Source of the DNA: Chromobacterium piscinae
GTDB taxonomy: Bacteria; Pseudomonadota; Gammaproteobacteria; Burkholderiales; Chromobacteriaceae
NCBI RefSeq assembly: GCF_021129175.1
Contig: NZ_JAJOHV010000033.1
Coordinates: 1-42,707, forward strand
Direction: 5' to 3'
Length of the DNA stretch: 42,707 nt
This document shows positions 1-8,679 of the stretch, one piece after another (the stretch's first letter is position 1; each line of letters begins with the position of its first letter). The position numbers and the translations under genes were made by a program. The notes beneath the pieces are model-generated. The model did no database searches, was not told the origin of the DNA, and worked only from the letters and a program-made list of their open reading frames with translations.

Positions 1-271
1 CCTCGCCGGTGGCCGTGGCCCGCCAGGCGGTGCGCCGCATCCTGACATCAACGCCGCGCTCCACCAAGCAGTTGACCATGGCCGCCGCGCCGGCCACCAG
101 CGCGATGCCCAGCGTGGCCGGCGCCACCACCGCGGCATCCGGCACGCCCGGGCTGGCGAGAAACATGCCGATGACCGCGCAGAACACGATCAGCGCCACC
201 ACCCGCGGCTTGGACAGCTGCCACAAGGCGTAAGCATGTTGCCGCCATAACGGCAGGCCGACGGCGCTCAT
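1..271 (-). CDS. ctaB: Protoheme IX farnesyltransferase (heme O synthase), N-terminal part
   Basis: Transfers a farnesyl group to heme b to make heme O, the step before heme A. Only the first 90 codons are inside the window; the gene runs off the left edge. The translated start contains the family pattern [19 protein letters not shown], a first membrane segment, then [14 protein letters not shown] and [13 protein letters not shown], which belong to the UbiA-type prenyltransferase active-site region. The ATG overlaps the ctaA stop codon in an ATGA tetranucleotide (268-271), so the two genes are probably translationally coupled. CyoE is a synonym; ctaB is chosen because the gene lies in an aa3/caa3 oxidase cluster. 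Confidence 0.9.
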   Translation of the reverse strand, partial: MSAVGLPLWRQHAYALWQLSKPRVVALIVFCAVIGMFLASPGVPDAAVVAPATLGIALVAGAAAMVNCLVERGVDVRMRRTAWRATATGE

Positions 272-1302
272 CTCCCCTCTCCCGGCCCGCCCGCGCGCCT
301 CAAGTTAAAGGACGGCAGCCGCCAGCGGACAGACGACGTCCGCGCCACCCCCGCCTCAACTCGCAGCCGGGATCGCAGCAGCAGCGCCACGGCTAGCAGC
401 AAGGCGGCGCCGACGTTGTGCGCCACCGCCAGCGGCAAGGGCAGTTGCAGCAGCACGTTGGCGACGCCCAAGCCCACCTGAACCAGCCATGCGGCGCCCA
501 GGCACAGCAGGTGCGGGCGCAAAGCGCGCTCCCGCCAGCCCAGCCACAATGATGACAACAGCAGCAACGACACCAGCAAGGCGCCCAACCGGTGCAGCCA
601 ATGTATGGTCACCAGGCTGGCGAAATCGAGCAGGCTGCCGTCCGGCGCTTCGCCCAACTCGCGCAACAGATGAAAAGCGTGATCGAAACGCAACGCAGGC
701 CAGCTTTCGCCGTTGCAGGCTGGAAAGCCCTGGCAAGCCAGCGCCGCGTAGTTGCTGGACACCCAGCCGCCTAGCGCCAGTTGCAGCGCCAGCGCCGAGA
801 CCAGCCAAGCGGCAAGCCTGACTTGCCTTGCGGGAACCGCGACAGGCGGCAAGCCCGGGGACAAGGCCATCCAGCCGAGAATCTGCAGCACCGCCATGCC
901 GCCCAACAGATGCGAAGTGACAATGACGGGCTTGAGCAGCAAGGTGACGGTCAGCATGCCCAACAGGCCCTGCAAGCCCAGCGCCGCCAGCAACAGCCCC
1001 GCCGGCAGGCACTGGCGCTTTTCCCGCCAGGCCCGCCAGGCGATCAGCGCGATCAGCGCGCCCAGACTGCCCGCCAGATAGCGGTGCAGCATCTCGCGCC
1101 AGGCCTTGCCTGGGCTGACCGGGCCTTCCGGCGACAACGCCTGGGCCTGGAGTATGCTGTCGGCCGCATGCGCTGGCGAAATCTGGCCATAGCAGCCCGG
1201 CCAGTCGGGGCACCCTAGGCCCGCGTGGGACAATCTGACATAGGCGCCGAACGGCACCACGACGACGGCCAGCAGCAAAGCCAGCCAAACCAGTTTCCGC
1301 AT
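268..1302 (-). CDS. ctaA: Heme A synthase (COX15/CtaA family)
   Basis: Oxidises the C8 methyl group of heme O to give heme A for the cytochrome c oxidase encoded nearby. The 344-residue protein is hydrophobic throughout, as expected for an eight-helix membrane protein. The N-terminus carries [19 protein letters not shown], the family signature, with a cysteine pair at residues 31 and 37; a second pair lies at 190 and 196 (ACQGFPAC). Histidines at 73 and 131 fit the heme-ligand positions of the family. It is preceded by the Sco-like gene (48-nt gap) and followed by ctaB with a 4-nt overlap, so it sits in a surf1-sco-ctaA-ctaB transcription unit. Confidence 0.95.
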   Translation of the reverse strand: MRKLVWLALLLAVVVVPFGAYVRLSHAGLGCPDWPGCYGQISPAHAADSILQAQALSPEGPVSPGKAWREMLHRYLAGSLGALIALIAWRAWREKRQCLPAGLLLAALGLQGLLGMLTVTLLLKPVIVTSHLLGGMAVLQILGWMALSPGLPPVAVPARQVRLAAWLVSALALQLALGGWVSSNYAALACQGFPACNGESWPALRFDHAFHLLRELGEAPDGSLLDFASLVTIHWLHRLGALLVSLLLLSSLWLGWRERALRPHLLCLGAAWLVQVGLGVANVLLQLPLPLAVAHNVGAALLLAVALLLRSRLRVEAGVARTSSVRWRLPSFNLRRAGGPGEGR

Positions 1303-1350
1303 GGCGAGCGCCCCCCCAGTGCACAGCGTGTCCGCCGGTCAACCGCCGGC

Positions 1351-1860
1351 TCAGCCCAGCCCGTTGTTCACCTTCAACACCTTGGCCACTTCATCGATGA
1401 TCAAGCGCGGATCCGCGCCGTCTCGATAGAACATCACCTGATTGCCCAGCGGATCGACCAGATAAAAGCCCAGGTTGCCGGCCGGCAAGGCCGACTCCGT
1501 CGAATGCGGCAGCCGGTGCGGCACATCCAGCCGCGGCGCCTGCTCCGAAACCTGCAAGGCCACTCTGGTCAGGCGACCAGCCGCTTCGCCCTGCGCCCTT
1601 TCTATCTGGCGCATCGCATGCCAGCGCTGCTGGCAACGCCCATGGCACTCCGTGCCCAACACCGCCGCCAGCACCCACTTGCCTCGCGGCCATTGCGGCT
1701 GCGCCGCGGCGGCAAAAGGATGGGTGGGCAGCAATTGGCCATAGCTGCGCCCGCCTTGGGGCGGCAACAACCAATAAGCCAACAACGCGGCCAGCACCGG
1801 CGCCAGGCACAGCAAGCCCATCGCCAGCAACGCCACCCGCCCTCGGTTAATGGATTTCAT
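1351..1860 (-). CDS. Membrane-anchored thioredoxin-fold (Sco-like) oxidase assembly protein
   Basis: This 169-residue protein has one N-terminal membrane anchor (about residues 10-32) and a periplasmic domain. It carries a CxxxC motif (C72-H-G-R-C76) placed like the copper/thiol motif of Sco1/SenC proteins, and a late GFYLVDPLGN strand that resembles the YLIDPxG segment of that fold. Genes of this kind commonly sit between surf1 and ctaA in betaproteobacteria. Its start overlaps the end of surf1 by 14 nt. It is shorter than usual Sco proteins, the proline normally following CxxxC is a glutamine, and the distal copper histidine is not obvious, so copper delivery is uncertain. A thiol or assembly role at CuA is inferred from context only. 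Confidence 0.75.
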   Translation of the reverse strand: MKSINRGRVALLAMGLLCLAPVLAALLAYWLLPPQGGRSYGQLLPTHPFAAAAQPQWPRGKWVLAAVLGTECHGRCQQRWHAMRQIERAQGEAAGRLTRVALQVSEQAPRLDVPHRLPHSTESALPAGNLGFYLVDPLGNQVMFYRDGADPRLIIDEVAKVLKVNNGLG

Positions 1861-2566
1861 GCCTGCGCCTCCACATCAGCCAGCTGGCACCGCTGATGCA
1901 GACGCCCAGCAAAAACCATTGCAGCGCGTAAGCATAGTGGCGGTCTGGCATGAACTCCGGCACCACCGGCCAGTGCAACAGCGGTTCAGGGGAGCTTTCC
2001 AGCACCACCACGCCCTGGAACCAATGCCCAGGATATCGGCGGCGCAAGACCGCTTCGTCCACCGCGTCGACAGGACCTTCGGCACCCTTGACCGCGCCAG
2101 ACAGCACGAAATGGCGCGGCGTCGGCATCCGATAACCCTGGGCCTGCACCTGCTCCGGCCGGAAAGCCGGCAAGGGAGCGCCGTCGACCAGCCATCCCAG
2201 ATCCAGCAATACCAGCGAACGATCGTCCCCCTGCCGCCAGGGCTGCAGGATGCGCCTCCCTGCCTGGCCGGCCATGAAGCTGTTGCGCAGCTCGATCACC
2301 GGTCCGGCCGGCTCGGCCCGATTCAGCCTGACCCGGGTGAACTCCGGCGGCGGCTCCGCTTCGCGGTAGACCAGGTCCACCGGCGCCACGCTCATCGCGC
2401 TGGTCAGTGAGTTCAGCAGCGCCTCCTTGTCTTGCCCCCTTTGCCACTGCCATACTGCCAATACATATGGTAATAAGTTGATTACCAAAAGAAACAGCCA
2501 CAACGTTCGTTGCCATTTAGACTTTGGCTTGTTTTCCGGATCAGTTTGCGTGGAGGATACGGTCAT
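1847..2566 (-). CDS. SURF1 family cytochrome c oxidase assembly protein
   Basis: SURF1 (Shy1) proteins help insert heme A into oxidase subunit I. The 239-residue product has an N-terminal membrane segment (WLFLLVINLLPYVLAVWQWQRG) and a C-terminal one (ALQWFLLGVCISGASWLMW) flanking a periplasmic domain, which is the usual SURF1 topology. The conserved PVVPEFMPDRHYAYALQW stretch precedes the second helix. An upstream in-frame ATG at 2578 would add four residues, but it has no spaced ribosome binding site, whereas the ATG at 2566 has AGGA about 11 nt before it. The chosen start codon shares the palindrome CATG (2564-2567) with the divergent DUF2909 gene, an unusually tight head-to-head arrangement. 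Confidence 0.9.
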   Translation of the reverse strand: MTVSSTQTDPENKPKSKWQRTLWLFLLVINLLPYVLAVWQWQRGQDKEALLNSLTSAMSVAPVDLVYREAEPPPEFTRVRLNRAEPAGPVIELRNSFMAGQAGRRILQPWRQGDDRSLVLLDLGWLVDGAPLPAFRPEQVQAQGYRMPTPRHFVLSGAVKGAEGPVDAVDEAVLRRRYPGHWFQGVVVLESSPEPLLHWPVVPEFMPDRHYAYALQWFLLGVCISGASWLMWRRRHEIH

Positions 2567-2762
2567 GAAACTCGTCATCCTGTTGTTGCTTGCCTGTATC
2601 GTCCTGGCCCTGTTCTGGGGTTTGACTGGGCTGATGAAGGCCGAACACGGCTCTCAGCGCCTGGTGCGCTCCCTGACCCTGCGGGTTGGACTGTCCATTG
2701 GATTATTCCTGCTGCTGTTGCTGGGCGCGCTGTTCGGCTGGTGGCGCCCGCACCATGTCTGA
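2565..2762 (+). CDS. Twin-transmembrane protein, DUF2909 family
   Basis: A 65-residue protein with two hydrophobic helices (about residues 2-20 and 40-58) separated by a short basic loop (HGSQRLVRSLTLR). This matches small DUF2909 proteins found inside betaproteobacterial cytochrome oxidase clusters; their function is unknown. The start is ATG 2565 with GGAGG at 2552-2556. It is the only plus-strand gene in the first 8 kb: it converges on ctaE with a 6-nt gap and starts on the same CATG as surf1. The family assignment rests on length, topology and location. Confidence 0.8.
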   Translation: MKLVILLLLACIVLALFWGLTGLMKAEHGSQRLVRSLTLRVGLSIGLFLLLLLGALFGWWRPHHV

Positions 2763-2768
2763 TTTCCC

Positions 2769-3626
2769 TCATAGCCAGTAAACGAAGATAAACAGCAGCA
2801 GCCACACCACGTCCACAAAGTGCCAGTACCAGCTGGCCGCCTCGAAAGCGAAATGGTGATGGGCGTCGAAATGTCCGTTCATGCTGCGCAGCCACACCAC
2901 AAACAGGATGATGGACCCCAGCAGCACATGCAGGCCATGGAAACCGGTCAGCATGAAAAAAGTCATGCCGTACGCGCCCGAAGCCAGCGTCAGGTTCAGC
3001 TTGCTGAAGGCGTGCCCATACTCGTGCATCTGCAAGGCCAGGAAGGTGCAGCCCAGCACCACGGTCAACAACAGCCCCAGCGTGAACTGGCTTCTCTTCT
3101 CCTGCAGCAGTCCCCAATGCGCCCAGGTGACGGTGGCGCCTGAACTCAACAAAATCATCGTATTCAGCGATGGCAAGCCCCAGGCTTCCATCGCCTGATA
3201 AGCCTGGGTGATGCCCGGGCCGGTGGACAGCGGCCAGGACGCTTCGAAATCCGGGTACAGGATCTTGTAGTCCAGCGATCCCAGCTCCGGCACCGACACC
3301 GTTCTCACCCAGAACAGCGCGCCGAAGAACGCGCCGAAGAACATCACCTCGGAAAAAATGAACCAGCCCATGCCCCAGCGGAAGGACATGTCCTCTCGCC
3401 CCAGATAGACGCCGAGCCTGCTTTCCCGAATCACGTCGCCGAACCAGCCCACCAGCATCGCCACCAGGATCAGCATCCCAAGCGCCAGCGACACCTTGCC
3501 CAGCAGCATCCCGTTGACTGCGAACGCTGCGCCCAGGCCGATGCAGAACAGAGCCAGCGAGCCCACCATGGGCCAGCGCGACGGCGTCGGCACGAAATAA
3601 CGGTCCTGCTCTTCTACGCTTGCCAT
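2769..3626 (-). CDS. ctaE: Cytochrome c oxidase subunit III
   Basis: The 285-residue, seven-helix subunit III of the heme-copper oxidase supports the stability and proton uptake of subunit I but binds no metal. Clear family segments are RWGMGWFIFSEVMFFGAFF in the first third, the GPGITQAYQ loop, and the C-terminal GFHGLHVLLGSI and ASWYWHFVDVVWLLLFIFVY, which contain the conserved histidines and the WHFVDxVW signature. It is the last gene of the ctaC-ctaD-ctaG-DUF2970-ctaE run and starts 10 nt after the DUF2970 stop codon, with an AGGAGG-type ribosome binding site (RC of 3635-3640). Confidence 0.97.
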   Translation of the reverse strand: MASVEEQDRYFVPTPSRWPMVGSLALFCIGLGAAFAVNGMLLGKVSLALGMLILVAMLVGWFGDVIRESRLGVYLGREDMSFRWGMGWFIFSEVMFFGAFFGALFWVRTVSVPELGSLDYKILYPDFEASWPLSTGPGITQAYQAMEAWGLPSLNTMILLSSGATVTWAHWGLLQEKRSQFTLGLLLTVVLGCTFLALQMHEYGHAFSKLNLTLASGAYGMTFFMLTGFHGLHVLLGSIILFVVWLRSMNGHFDAHHHFAFEAASWYWHFVDVVWLLLFIFVYWL

Positions 3627-3636
3627 CTCACTCCTC

Positions 3637-3813
3637 CTAGCGGGTCACCCAGGACACCAGCAGCAGCAGGGCTGCGATCAGCCCTGCCGCCAACACCAGC
3701 GCGGTGACGATCAATTGCCACGGCTTGAGCGCCTGGTCGACCTGCGAGGCCGCCCCCTTGCGCACGCCGATGAATGCGCCCAGCACTGCCTTGACCCCTT
3801 GTCCCCAGCTCAT
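3637..3813 (-). CDS. Small membrane protein, DUF2970 family
   Basis: A 58-residue protein starting MSWGQGVKAVLGAFIGVRKG and ending in a single membrane helix (LIVTALVLAAGLIAALLLLV). The pattern of a short basic N-terminus containing 'AFIGVRKG' and one C-terminal helix is typical of DUF2970 proteins encoded between ctaG and ctaE in betaproteobacteria. Its function is not known; co-location suggests a role in oxidase assembly or stability. The ATG overlaps the ctaG stop codon in ATGA (3810-3813), so translation is probably coupled. Confidence 0.82.
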   Translation of the reverse strand: MSWGQGVKAVLGAFIGVRKGAASQVDQALKPWQLIVTALVLAAGLIAALLLLVSWVTR

Positions 3814-4358
3814 GGCAATCCCTTCCCTTGGCCCGGCACGTCGAACACGGTATAGGCCAGCGTGATGCTGGTGATCGAGGCCGGCAGCTTGCGGTCTATC
3901 ACGAACACGACCGGGAAGGTGCGGGTCTCGCCCGGTTTGAAGCGTTGCTGGGTAAAGCAAAAGCATTCCAGCTTCTTGACATACTCGCCGGCCTCGGCCG
4001 GCAAATAACGCGGCAGCGCCTGGCCTACCACCTCGCGCGAACTGGCGTTGGTGATCCGGTACTGCACCTGGACGAAGGTCCCCGGCTTGACCTTGAGGTG
4101 GGTTGTCATCGGCTGCACCTGCCACGGCAGCCCGGCCTGCACGGTAGAATCGAAAGTCATCCTGACTTCGCCGTCACCGGCGATCAGGTCCTCCTTCTCC
4201 AGCTCGTCCGCCTTGACGACATCGTTGAGGCCGGTTTTCTCGCACACGATGCGGTACAGCGGAATCATCGCCCAGGCGAAAGCGAACATCAGCGCGACAA
4301 TCAGTACCAGTCGCTTCACCAGCCGATGGTTGCGCCGCCGCATCGCCATCGCGTCCAT
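3810..4358 (-). CDS. ctaG: Cytochrome c oxidase assembly protein CtaG (Cox11)
   Basis: Cox11/CtaG delivers copper to the CuB site of oxidase subunit I. The 182-residue protein has one N-terminal membrane anchor (about residues 14-34) followed by a periplasmic immunoglobulin-like domain. The diagnostic copper motif is KLECFCFTQQ with cysteines at 132 and 134; the third family cysteine (C39, YRIVCEKTG) lies just after the membrane helix. The motif TVFDVPG near the C-terminus is also typical. Methionines 4 and 6 are possible alternative starts because the N-terminus MDAMAMRRRN is ambiguous. It lies directly between ctaD and DUF2970. Confidence 0.95.
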   Translation of the reverse strand: MDAMAMRRRNHRLVKRLVLIVALMFAFAWAMIPLYRIVCEKTGLNDVVKADELEKEDLIAGDGEVRMTFDSTVQAGLPWQVQPMTTHLKVKPGTFVQVQYRITNASSREVVGQALPRYLPAEAGEYVKKLECFCFTQQRFKPGETRTFPVVFVIDRKLPASITSITLAYTVFDVPGQGKGLP

Positions 4359-4372
4359 GCCGGCCTCCCTTC

Positions 4373-6010
4373 TCAGTGCGAATGCCCCCCACCGCCTTCC
4401 TGGCAGGACAGGATCACGCCGTTTTCGCCAACCTCGACCCGCGGCGCCTGTTCGAAGCTATGGTAGGGCGCAGGAGTCGGCAGATCCCACTCCAGCGTGT
4501 TGGCGCCCTCCCAGGGCTTGTGCGGCGCTTTTTCGCCGTGACGCAGCGCATGCAGGATGTTGTACAGGAAGATCAGCTGGCCCAGTCCGAACATGAAGGC
4601 GCCGACGCTGGCGATGCGGTTGAAGTCGGTGAATTGCAGCGCGTAGTCCGGAATCCGCCGCGGCATCCCGGCGAGCCCCAGAAAGTGCATCGGAAAGAAG
4701 GTGACGTTGAACCAGATCATCGACCACCAAAAATGCAGCTTGCCCAGCTTCTCGTTGTACATCCGGCCGCTCATCTTGGGGAACCAGTAGTAGATCGCGG
4801 AAAACAGGCTGAACAACGCGCCCGCCACCAGCACATAGTGGAAATGGGCCACCACGTAGTAGCTGGCGTGCAACTGGATGTCCACCGCCGCCACGCTGAG
4901 CGTGATGCCGGACAGGCCGCCGATGGTGAACAGCAGGATGAAGCCTATCGAGAACAGCATCGGCGTCTCGAAGCTCATCGCGCCTTCCCACATGGTGGCG
5001 ATCCAGTTGAACACTTTCACGCCGGTGGGCACCGCGATCAGCATCGTCGCGTACATGAAGAACAGCTGCGCGGTGGCCGCCATGCCGGTGACGAACATGT
5101 GGTGCGCCCACACCATGAAGGACAGGATGCCGATGGAGCTGGTGGCGTACACCATCGAGGTATAGCCGAACAGCGGCTTGCGGGCGAAGGTCGGGATCAC
5201 CTGGCTGACGATGCCGAAAGCCGGCAGCGCCATGATGTAGACCTCGGGGTGGCCGAAGAACCAGAACACATGCTGGTAAAGAATGGGGTCGCCGCCGCCC
5301 GCCGCATTGAAGAAGTGAGTGCCGAAATGGCGGTCGGTCAGCACCATGGTCACCGCGCCGGCCAACACCGGCATCACCGCGATGATCAGGTAGGCGGTGA
5401 TCAGCGAGGCCCAGGCGAACATCGGCATCTTCATCAGCGTCATTCCCGGCGCGCGCAGATTGAGGATGGTGACGATGATGTTGATCGACCCCATGATGGA
5501 ACTGATGCCGAGGATGTGGATGGCGAAGATGGTCATGTCCATGCCCATGCCCATCTGCGTGGACAGCGGCGCGTACAGCGTCCAGCCGGCCGCGGCCGCG
5601 CCGCCCGGCACCGCGAACGACATCAGCAGCAGCAGCGCCGCCGGCGGCAGCAGCCAGAAGCTCCAATTGTTCATCCGCGCGAAAGCCATGTCCGGCGCGC
5701 CTATCATCAGCGGCAGCATCCAGTTGGCCATGCCGGTGAAGGCCGGCATGATGGCGCCGAACACCATGATCAGGCCATGCAGCGTGGTCAGCTGATTGAA
5801 CAGCTCCGGCTGGAAGAAGCGCAGGCCGGGGCTGAACAGCTCGGCGCGGATGCATAGCGCCAGCACGCCGCCGGTCAGGAACATGGTGAACGAGAACCAC
5901 AAATACATCGTGCCGATGTCCTTGTGATTGGTGGCCATCAGCCAGCGGGCGATGCCATGCGGCTTGCCGTGGTGGGCGCCGCCGGCGTGGGTGGTTTCCG
6001 CGATTGCCAT
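4373..6010 (-). CDS. ctaD: Cytochrome c oxidase subunit I
   Basis: The catalytic subunit holding heme a and the heme a3-CuB oxygen-reduction centre. The 545-residue, twelve-helix protein shows the HGLIMVFGAIMP segment with the low-spin heme ligand, the WFFGHPEVYI motif with the CuB histidine and the tyrosine of the His-Tyr cross-link, the HHMFVTG copper-ligand pair, and VVAHFHYVLVAG near the high-spin heme. It ends in a histidine-rich tail (QEGGGGHSH). It lies 13 nt downstream of ctaC and 14 nt upstream of ctaG, so it belongs to the same operon. Length is normal for A-type oxidases. Confidence 0.98.
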   Translation of the reverse strand: MAIAETTHAGGAHHGKPHGIARWLMATNHKDIGTMYLWFSFTMFLTGGVLALCIRAELFSPGLRFFQPELFNQLTTLHGLIMVFGAIMPAFTGMANWMLPLMIGAPDMAFARMNNWSFWLLPPAALLLLMSFAVPGGAAAAGWTLYAPLSTQMGMGMDMTIFAIHILGISSIMGSINIIVTILNLRAPGMTLMKMPMFAWASLITAYLIIAVMPVLAGAVTMVLTDRHFGTHFFNAAGGGDPILYQHVFWFFGHPEVYIMALPAFGIVSQVIPTFARKPLFGYTSMVYATSSIGILSFMVWAHHMFVTGMAATAQLFFMYATMLIAVPTGVKVFNWIATMWEGAMSFETPMLFSIGFILLFTIGGLSGITLSVAAVDIQLHASYYVVAHFHYVLVAGALFSLFSAIYYWFPKMSGRMYNEKLGKLHFWWSMIWFNVTFFPMHFLGLAGMPRRIPDYALQFTDFNRIASVGAFMFGLGQLIFLYNILHALRHGEKAPHKPWEGANTLEWDLPTPAPYHSFEQAPRVEVGENGVILSCQEGGGGHSH

Positions 6011-6023
6011 GAGGTCCGACTCC

Positions 6024-7139
6024 TTATGCCGCCTTGCCGCGCGCAGCCTTCACTTCCTTGGGCTGCACGATCTGGCCGGTATGATTGCCCCAGCTGTTGC
6101 GCTCGTAGGTGATCACCGCCGCGATGTCGGTATCGGACAATTGCTTGCCCCAGGCCGCCATCGCCGGATTCTTCTTGCCGCCGAACAGCACGATCTCGAT
6201 GTGGCCGGCCTTGTCGCCGGTGACGATGGGCGAGCCGTCCAGCGCCGGGAAAGTGCCCGGGATGCCCTTGCCGTTGGCCTGGTGACAGGGCACGCAGTTC
6301 TGGGCGTAGATTTTCTCGCCGCGCGCCTTCAGGTCCTCCAGCTTCCACACCTTGTTGGGATCGTCGGCGGCGGCTGCCATCTGCTTGAGCTTGGCCCCGC
6401 GCCATTTCTCATAATCGGCCGGCGACTTGGCCTCCACCACGATGGGCATGAAGCCGTGGTCCTTGCCGCACAGCTCCGAGCACTGGCCGCGGTAGACGCC
6501 GGGCTTCTCGATCAGCATCCAGCTGTCGCGCAGGAAGCCGGGAATCGCATCCTGCTTGACGCCCAGCTGCGGCACCCACCAGGAATGGATCACATCATTC
6601 GCCGTCAGCAGCAGGCGGATCTTGCGGTCGGTCGGCACCACCAGCGGCTCGTCGACTTCCAGCAAGTAGTTGGCAGGCTTCTGGATGGTTCCCTCGATCG
6701 CTTCCCTGGGAGTGGCGAGATGGCTGACGTAGCCGAAATTGTCGTCCAGGTAGTCATAGCGCCACTTCCACTGGTAACCAGTGATCTTGATGGTCATGTC
6801 CTCGCTGCGCGTGCTCTTCTGCGCCAGCACCGCGCGGGTGGCGGGAACCGCGATGACTACCAAGATCAGCAGCGGCACCACGGTCCAGATGATCTCCACC
6901 GTGGTGTTCTCGTGGAATTGCTTGGCCTCGTTGCCAGCCGATTTGCGGTGATGAAAGATGGAATACAGCATCACCAAGAACACCACGGCGAAGATCACGC
7001 CGGTGACGATCAGCAGCATGGTGTGCAGATGATATTCAGTGCGCGCCAGTGGGGTGACCGGCTGCTGCAGGTTGAATTCGGCCGCGGCCGCGCTCTGAAC
7101 GGCCAGCAGCAGGCATAGCGGAATGCGCAAACAAGACAT
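6024..7139 (-). CDS. ctaC: Cytochrome c oxidase subunit II with fused cytochrome c domain (caa3 type)
   Basis: Accepts electrons into the CuA centre and passes them to subunit I. The 371-residue precursor has a signal peptide (MSCLRIPLCLLLAVQSAAAA), two membrane helices (about 40-60 and 83-103) and a cupredoxin domain with CuA ligands H185, C220, C224, H228 and M231 (CSELCGKDHGFM). A C-terminal cytochrome c domain follows, with CVPCH at 282-286. The fusion marks a caa3-type oxidase. The ATG at 7139 was chosen because it has AGGGGG four nucleotides before it and opens the signal peptide; a longer reading frame begins at 7190 but lacks both. This is the first gene of the oxidase operon. Confidence 0.96.
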   Translation of the reverse strand: MSCLRIPLCLLLAVQSAAAAEFNLQQPVTPLARTEYHLHTMLLIVTGVIFAVVFLVMLYSIFHHRKSAGNEAKQFHENTTVEIIWTVVPLLILVVIAVPATRAVLAQKSTRSEDMTIKITGYQWKWRYDYLDDNFGYVSHLATPREAIEGTIQKPANYLLEVDEPLVVPTDRKIRLLLTANDVIHSWWVPQLGVKQDAIPGFLRDSWMLIEKPGVYRGQCSELCGKDHGFMPIVVEAKSPADYEKWRGAKLKQMAAAADDPNKVWKLEDLKARGEKIYAQNCVPCHQANGKGIPGTFPALDGSPIVTGDKAGHIEIVLFGGKKNPAMAAWGKQLSDTDIAAVITYERNSWGNHTGQIVQPKEVKAARGKAA

Positions 7140-7203
7140 GTTGCCCCCTAGGTCAAGACGACCGACACAATGCACTGCATGCACAAGCACCGGCTTGTCG
7201 CCG

Positions 7204-7232
7204 GCATGTTTTCATCGTAGGAGCAATGTCAA
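7204..7232 (-). promoter_or_regulatory. Candidate sigma-70 promoter of the ctaC operon
   Basis: Reading the minus strand, a perfect TTGACA (7227-7232) is followed after 17 nt by ACATGC (7204-7209), about 65 nt before the ctaC start. The -35 element is consensus; the -10 element is poor. A short hairpin (CCGGC-TTGTC-GCCGG, about 7191-7205) overlaps the predicted transcript start. Confidence 0.4.
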
Positions 7233-7314
7233 GAAAAACAAGAATGCGTCATGACGCGGCGCAATGCGCGCGGACCGGGGCCATGGACGGCGGCGGCCGC
7301 CCATGGGAAGACGC

Positions 7315-7947
7315 TCAGGCCGCGGGCCGGTAGGGGATTTCCAGCAGCAGCGGAGCCGGAATGTGGCGTTTGAGCGTGGCCAGGTTCTCCGCGTAGGCCG
7401 CCTGCGGCGGCTGCGCGCAGTTGGCCACCCAGCCGGCCAGCTCCAGCCCGCTGTCTCGCACCGCCTTCGCCGTCAGCAAGGCGTGGTTGATGCAGCCCAG
7501 CCGCATGCCCACCACCAGGATCACCGGCAGCGCCAACGCTTGCGCCATATCGGACATGAACAGGCTGTCGGACAGCGGGGCCAGCCAGCCGCCCGCGCCC
7601 TCCACCAGCACGATATCCGCCTGCTCCCGCAAACGCCGGTAATGATCGACGATGCGCGGCAACTCGATTTCCACCCCGGCTTCGCGCGCGGCGATGTGCG
7701 GCGACACCGGCGGCAGGAAGCGGTAGGGGTTCATCAGCTCCAGATCAGTCTGCCCGGTAGCCGCGGTGAGCCGCGCCACATCATCGTTCCACCAGCCGCC
7801 GTCCGGCAGAATTTCACAACCGGACGCCACCGGCTTCATCGCCAACACGATCTTGCCCTGCTCTCGATACGAACGGATCAGTTCGACGGCGGAATGGGTC
7901 TTGCCGATCTCGGTGTCGGTGCCGGTGATGAAATAGCCTTGGCCCAT
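7315..7947 (-). CDS. bioD: ATP-dependent dethiobiotin synthetase
   Basis: Closes the ureido ring of dethiobiotin from diaminopelargonic acid, CO2 and ATP, the penultimate step of biotin synthesis. The 210-residue protein starts MGQGYFITGTDTEIGKTHSA, giving the P-loop GTDTEIGKT at residues 9-17 typical of BioD. Further family segments are LAMKPVASGCE, the VEGAGGWLAPLSD motif that binds nucleotide and substrate, and GMRLGCINHALLTA. No other biotin gene lies in the window, so it stands alone here. It has its own upstream intergenic region, divergent from the small membrane protein gene at 8171. Confidence 0.95.
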   Translation of the reverse strand: MGQGYFITGTDTEIGKTHSAVELIRSYREQGKIVLAMKPVASGCEILPDGGWWNDDVARLTAATGQTDLELMNPYRFLPPVSPHIAAREAGVEIELPRIVDHYRRLREQADIVLVEGAGGWLAPLSDSLFMSDMAQALALPVILVVGMRLGCINHALLTAKAVRDSGLELAGWVANCAQPPQAAYAENLATLKRHIPAPLLLEIPYRPAA

Positions 7948-8170
7948 GCTCTCTCCCGATATGGTTGTCCCGCGCCGCGCTCCATGCGGGCCGGGACCGA
8001 CGTTTTACACTAGGCCGCGCCGATCTTTCAATACTTCCGGCGTCCACTGGCCACGGCCTCCGCTCTCGACGGAAACACACAACCCATCAAGCATAAAGAT
8101 CAGGTAGCCAGGTCAAGGCCTGTTTGCGCCATGCGAAAATCGCAATTCTCAACTTTTTTAGGAACTCGCC

Positions 8171-8614
8171 ATGAAAGAGAGCGAAGCTTTGGCCGCCTTG
8201 GCCGGCATGGGCATCATGGTGCTGGTGGTGGTGGGCGCGCTGGTGCTGGCGGTCAGCATCTTCTATTTCCTGACCTTGCACCAGACGATGAATGCCGTTG
8301 GGGAGGAACGCCGCCCGCTAGCCGGCGGCCTGATCTGGCTGGCGCTGATTCCGGGCCTGGGATTGGTCTGGTACATGATCTACATCCTGCTGCTGTCCAG
8401 CGCGTTAAGAAAAGAGCTGGCCCAGCGGCAATTGCCGGGCGACGGCGGCTTCGGCATCAGCCTGGCGCTGGTGATCTTGCAGGTGCTGTGCTTCATCCCC
8501 TACATCAATCTGTTGGCCGCGATTCCCGCCCTTGCTCTGTGGATTGTCCATTGGGTAAGGATGGCCGGCTACCGCAGATTGCTGCAACCCGCCCAGACAG
8601 CGCTGGCGGTATAA
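8171..8614 (+). CDS. Small multi-pass membrane protein of unknown function
   Basis: I do not recognise this 147-residue protein. It has about four hydrophobic segments: residues 12-36, 52-76, 92-112 and 113-127. Between the first two is a cytosolic-looking loop (TLHQTMNAVGEERRP), and a basic loop (RKELAQRQ) follows the second. The start codon is supported by AGGA 7 nt upstream. Codon usage matches its neighbours. It is monocistronic: bioD is divergent and leuA is convergent. Stretches such as LIPGLGLVWYMIYILL suggest a simple membrane-spanning protein rather than a transporter of known class. Confidence 0.75.
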   Translation: MKESEALAALAGMGIMVLVVVGALVLAVSIFYFLTLHQTMNAVGEERRPLAGGLIWLALIPGLGLVWYMIYILLLSSALRKELAQRQLPGDGGFGISLALVILQVLCFIPYINLLAAIPALALWIVHWVRMAGYRRLLQPAQTALAV

Positions 8615-8679
8615 ACACCGGCGGTCTAGCAGTGGACGCCCGCGATGCCGGTTGCGGGGGCCGCGCCCTCGACGTGCCA

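Noticed and set aside
4376-5857. Long plus-strand open frame opposite ctaD
   Set aside because: It is the mirror of the ctaD coding frame in GC-rich DNA, full of His/Arg/Gln low-complexity sequence; ctaD is certain.
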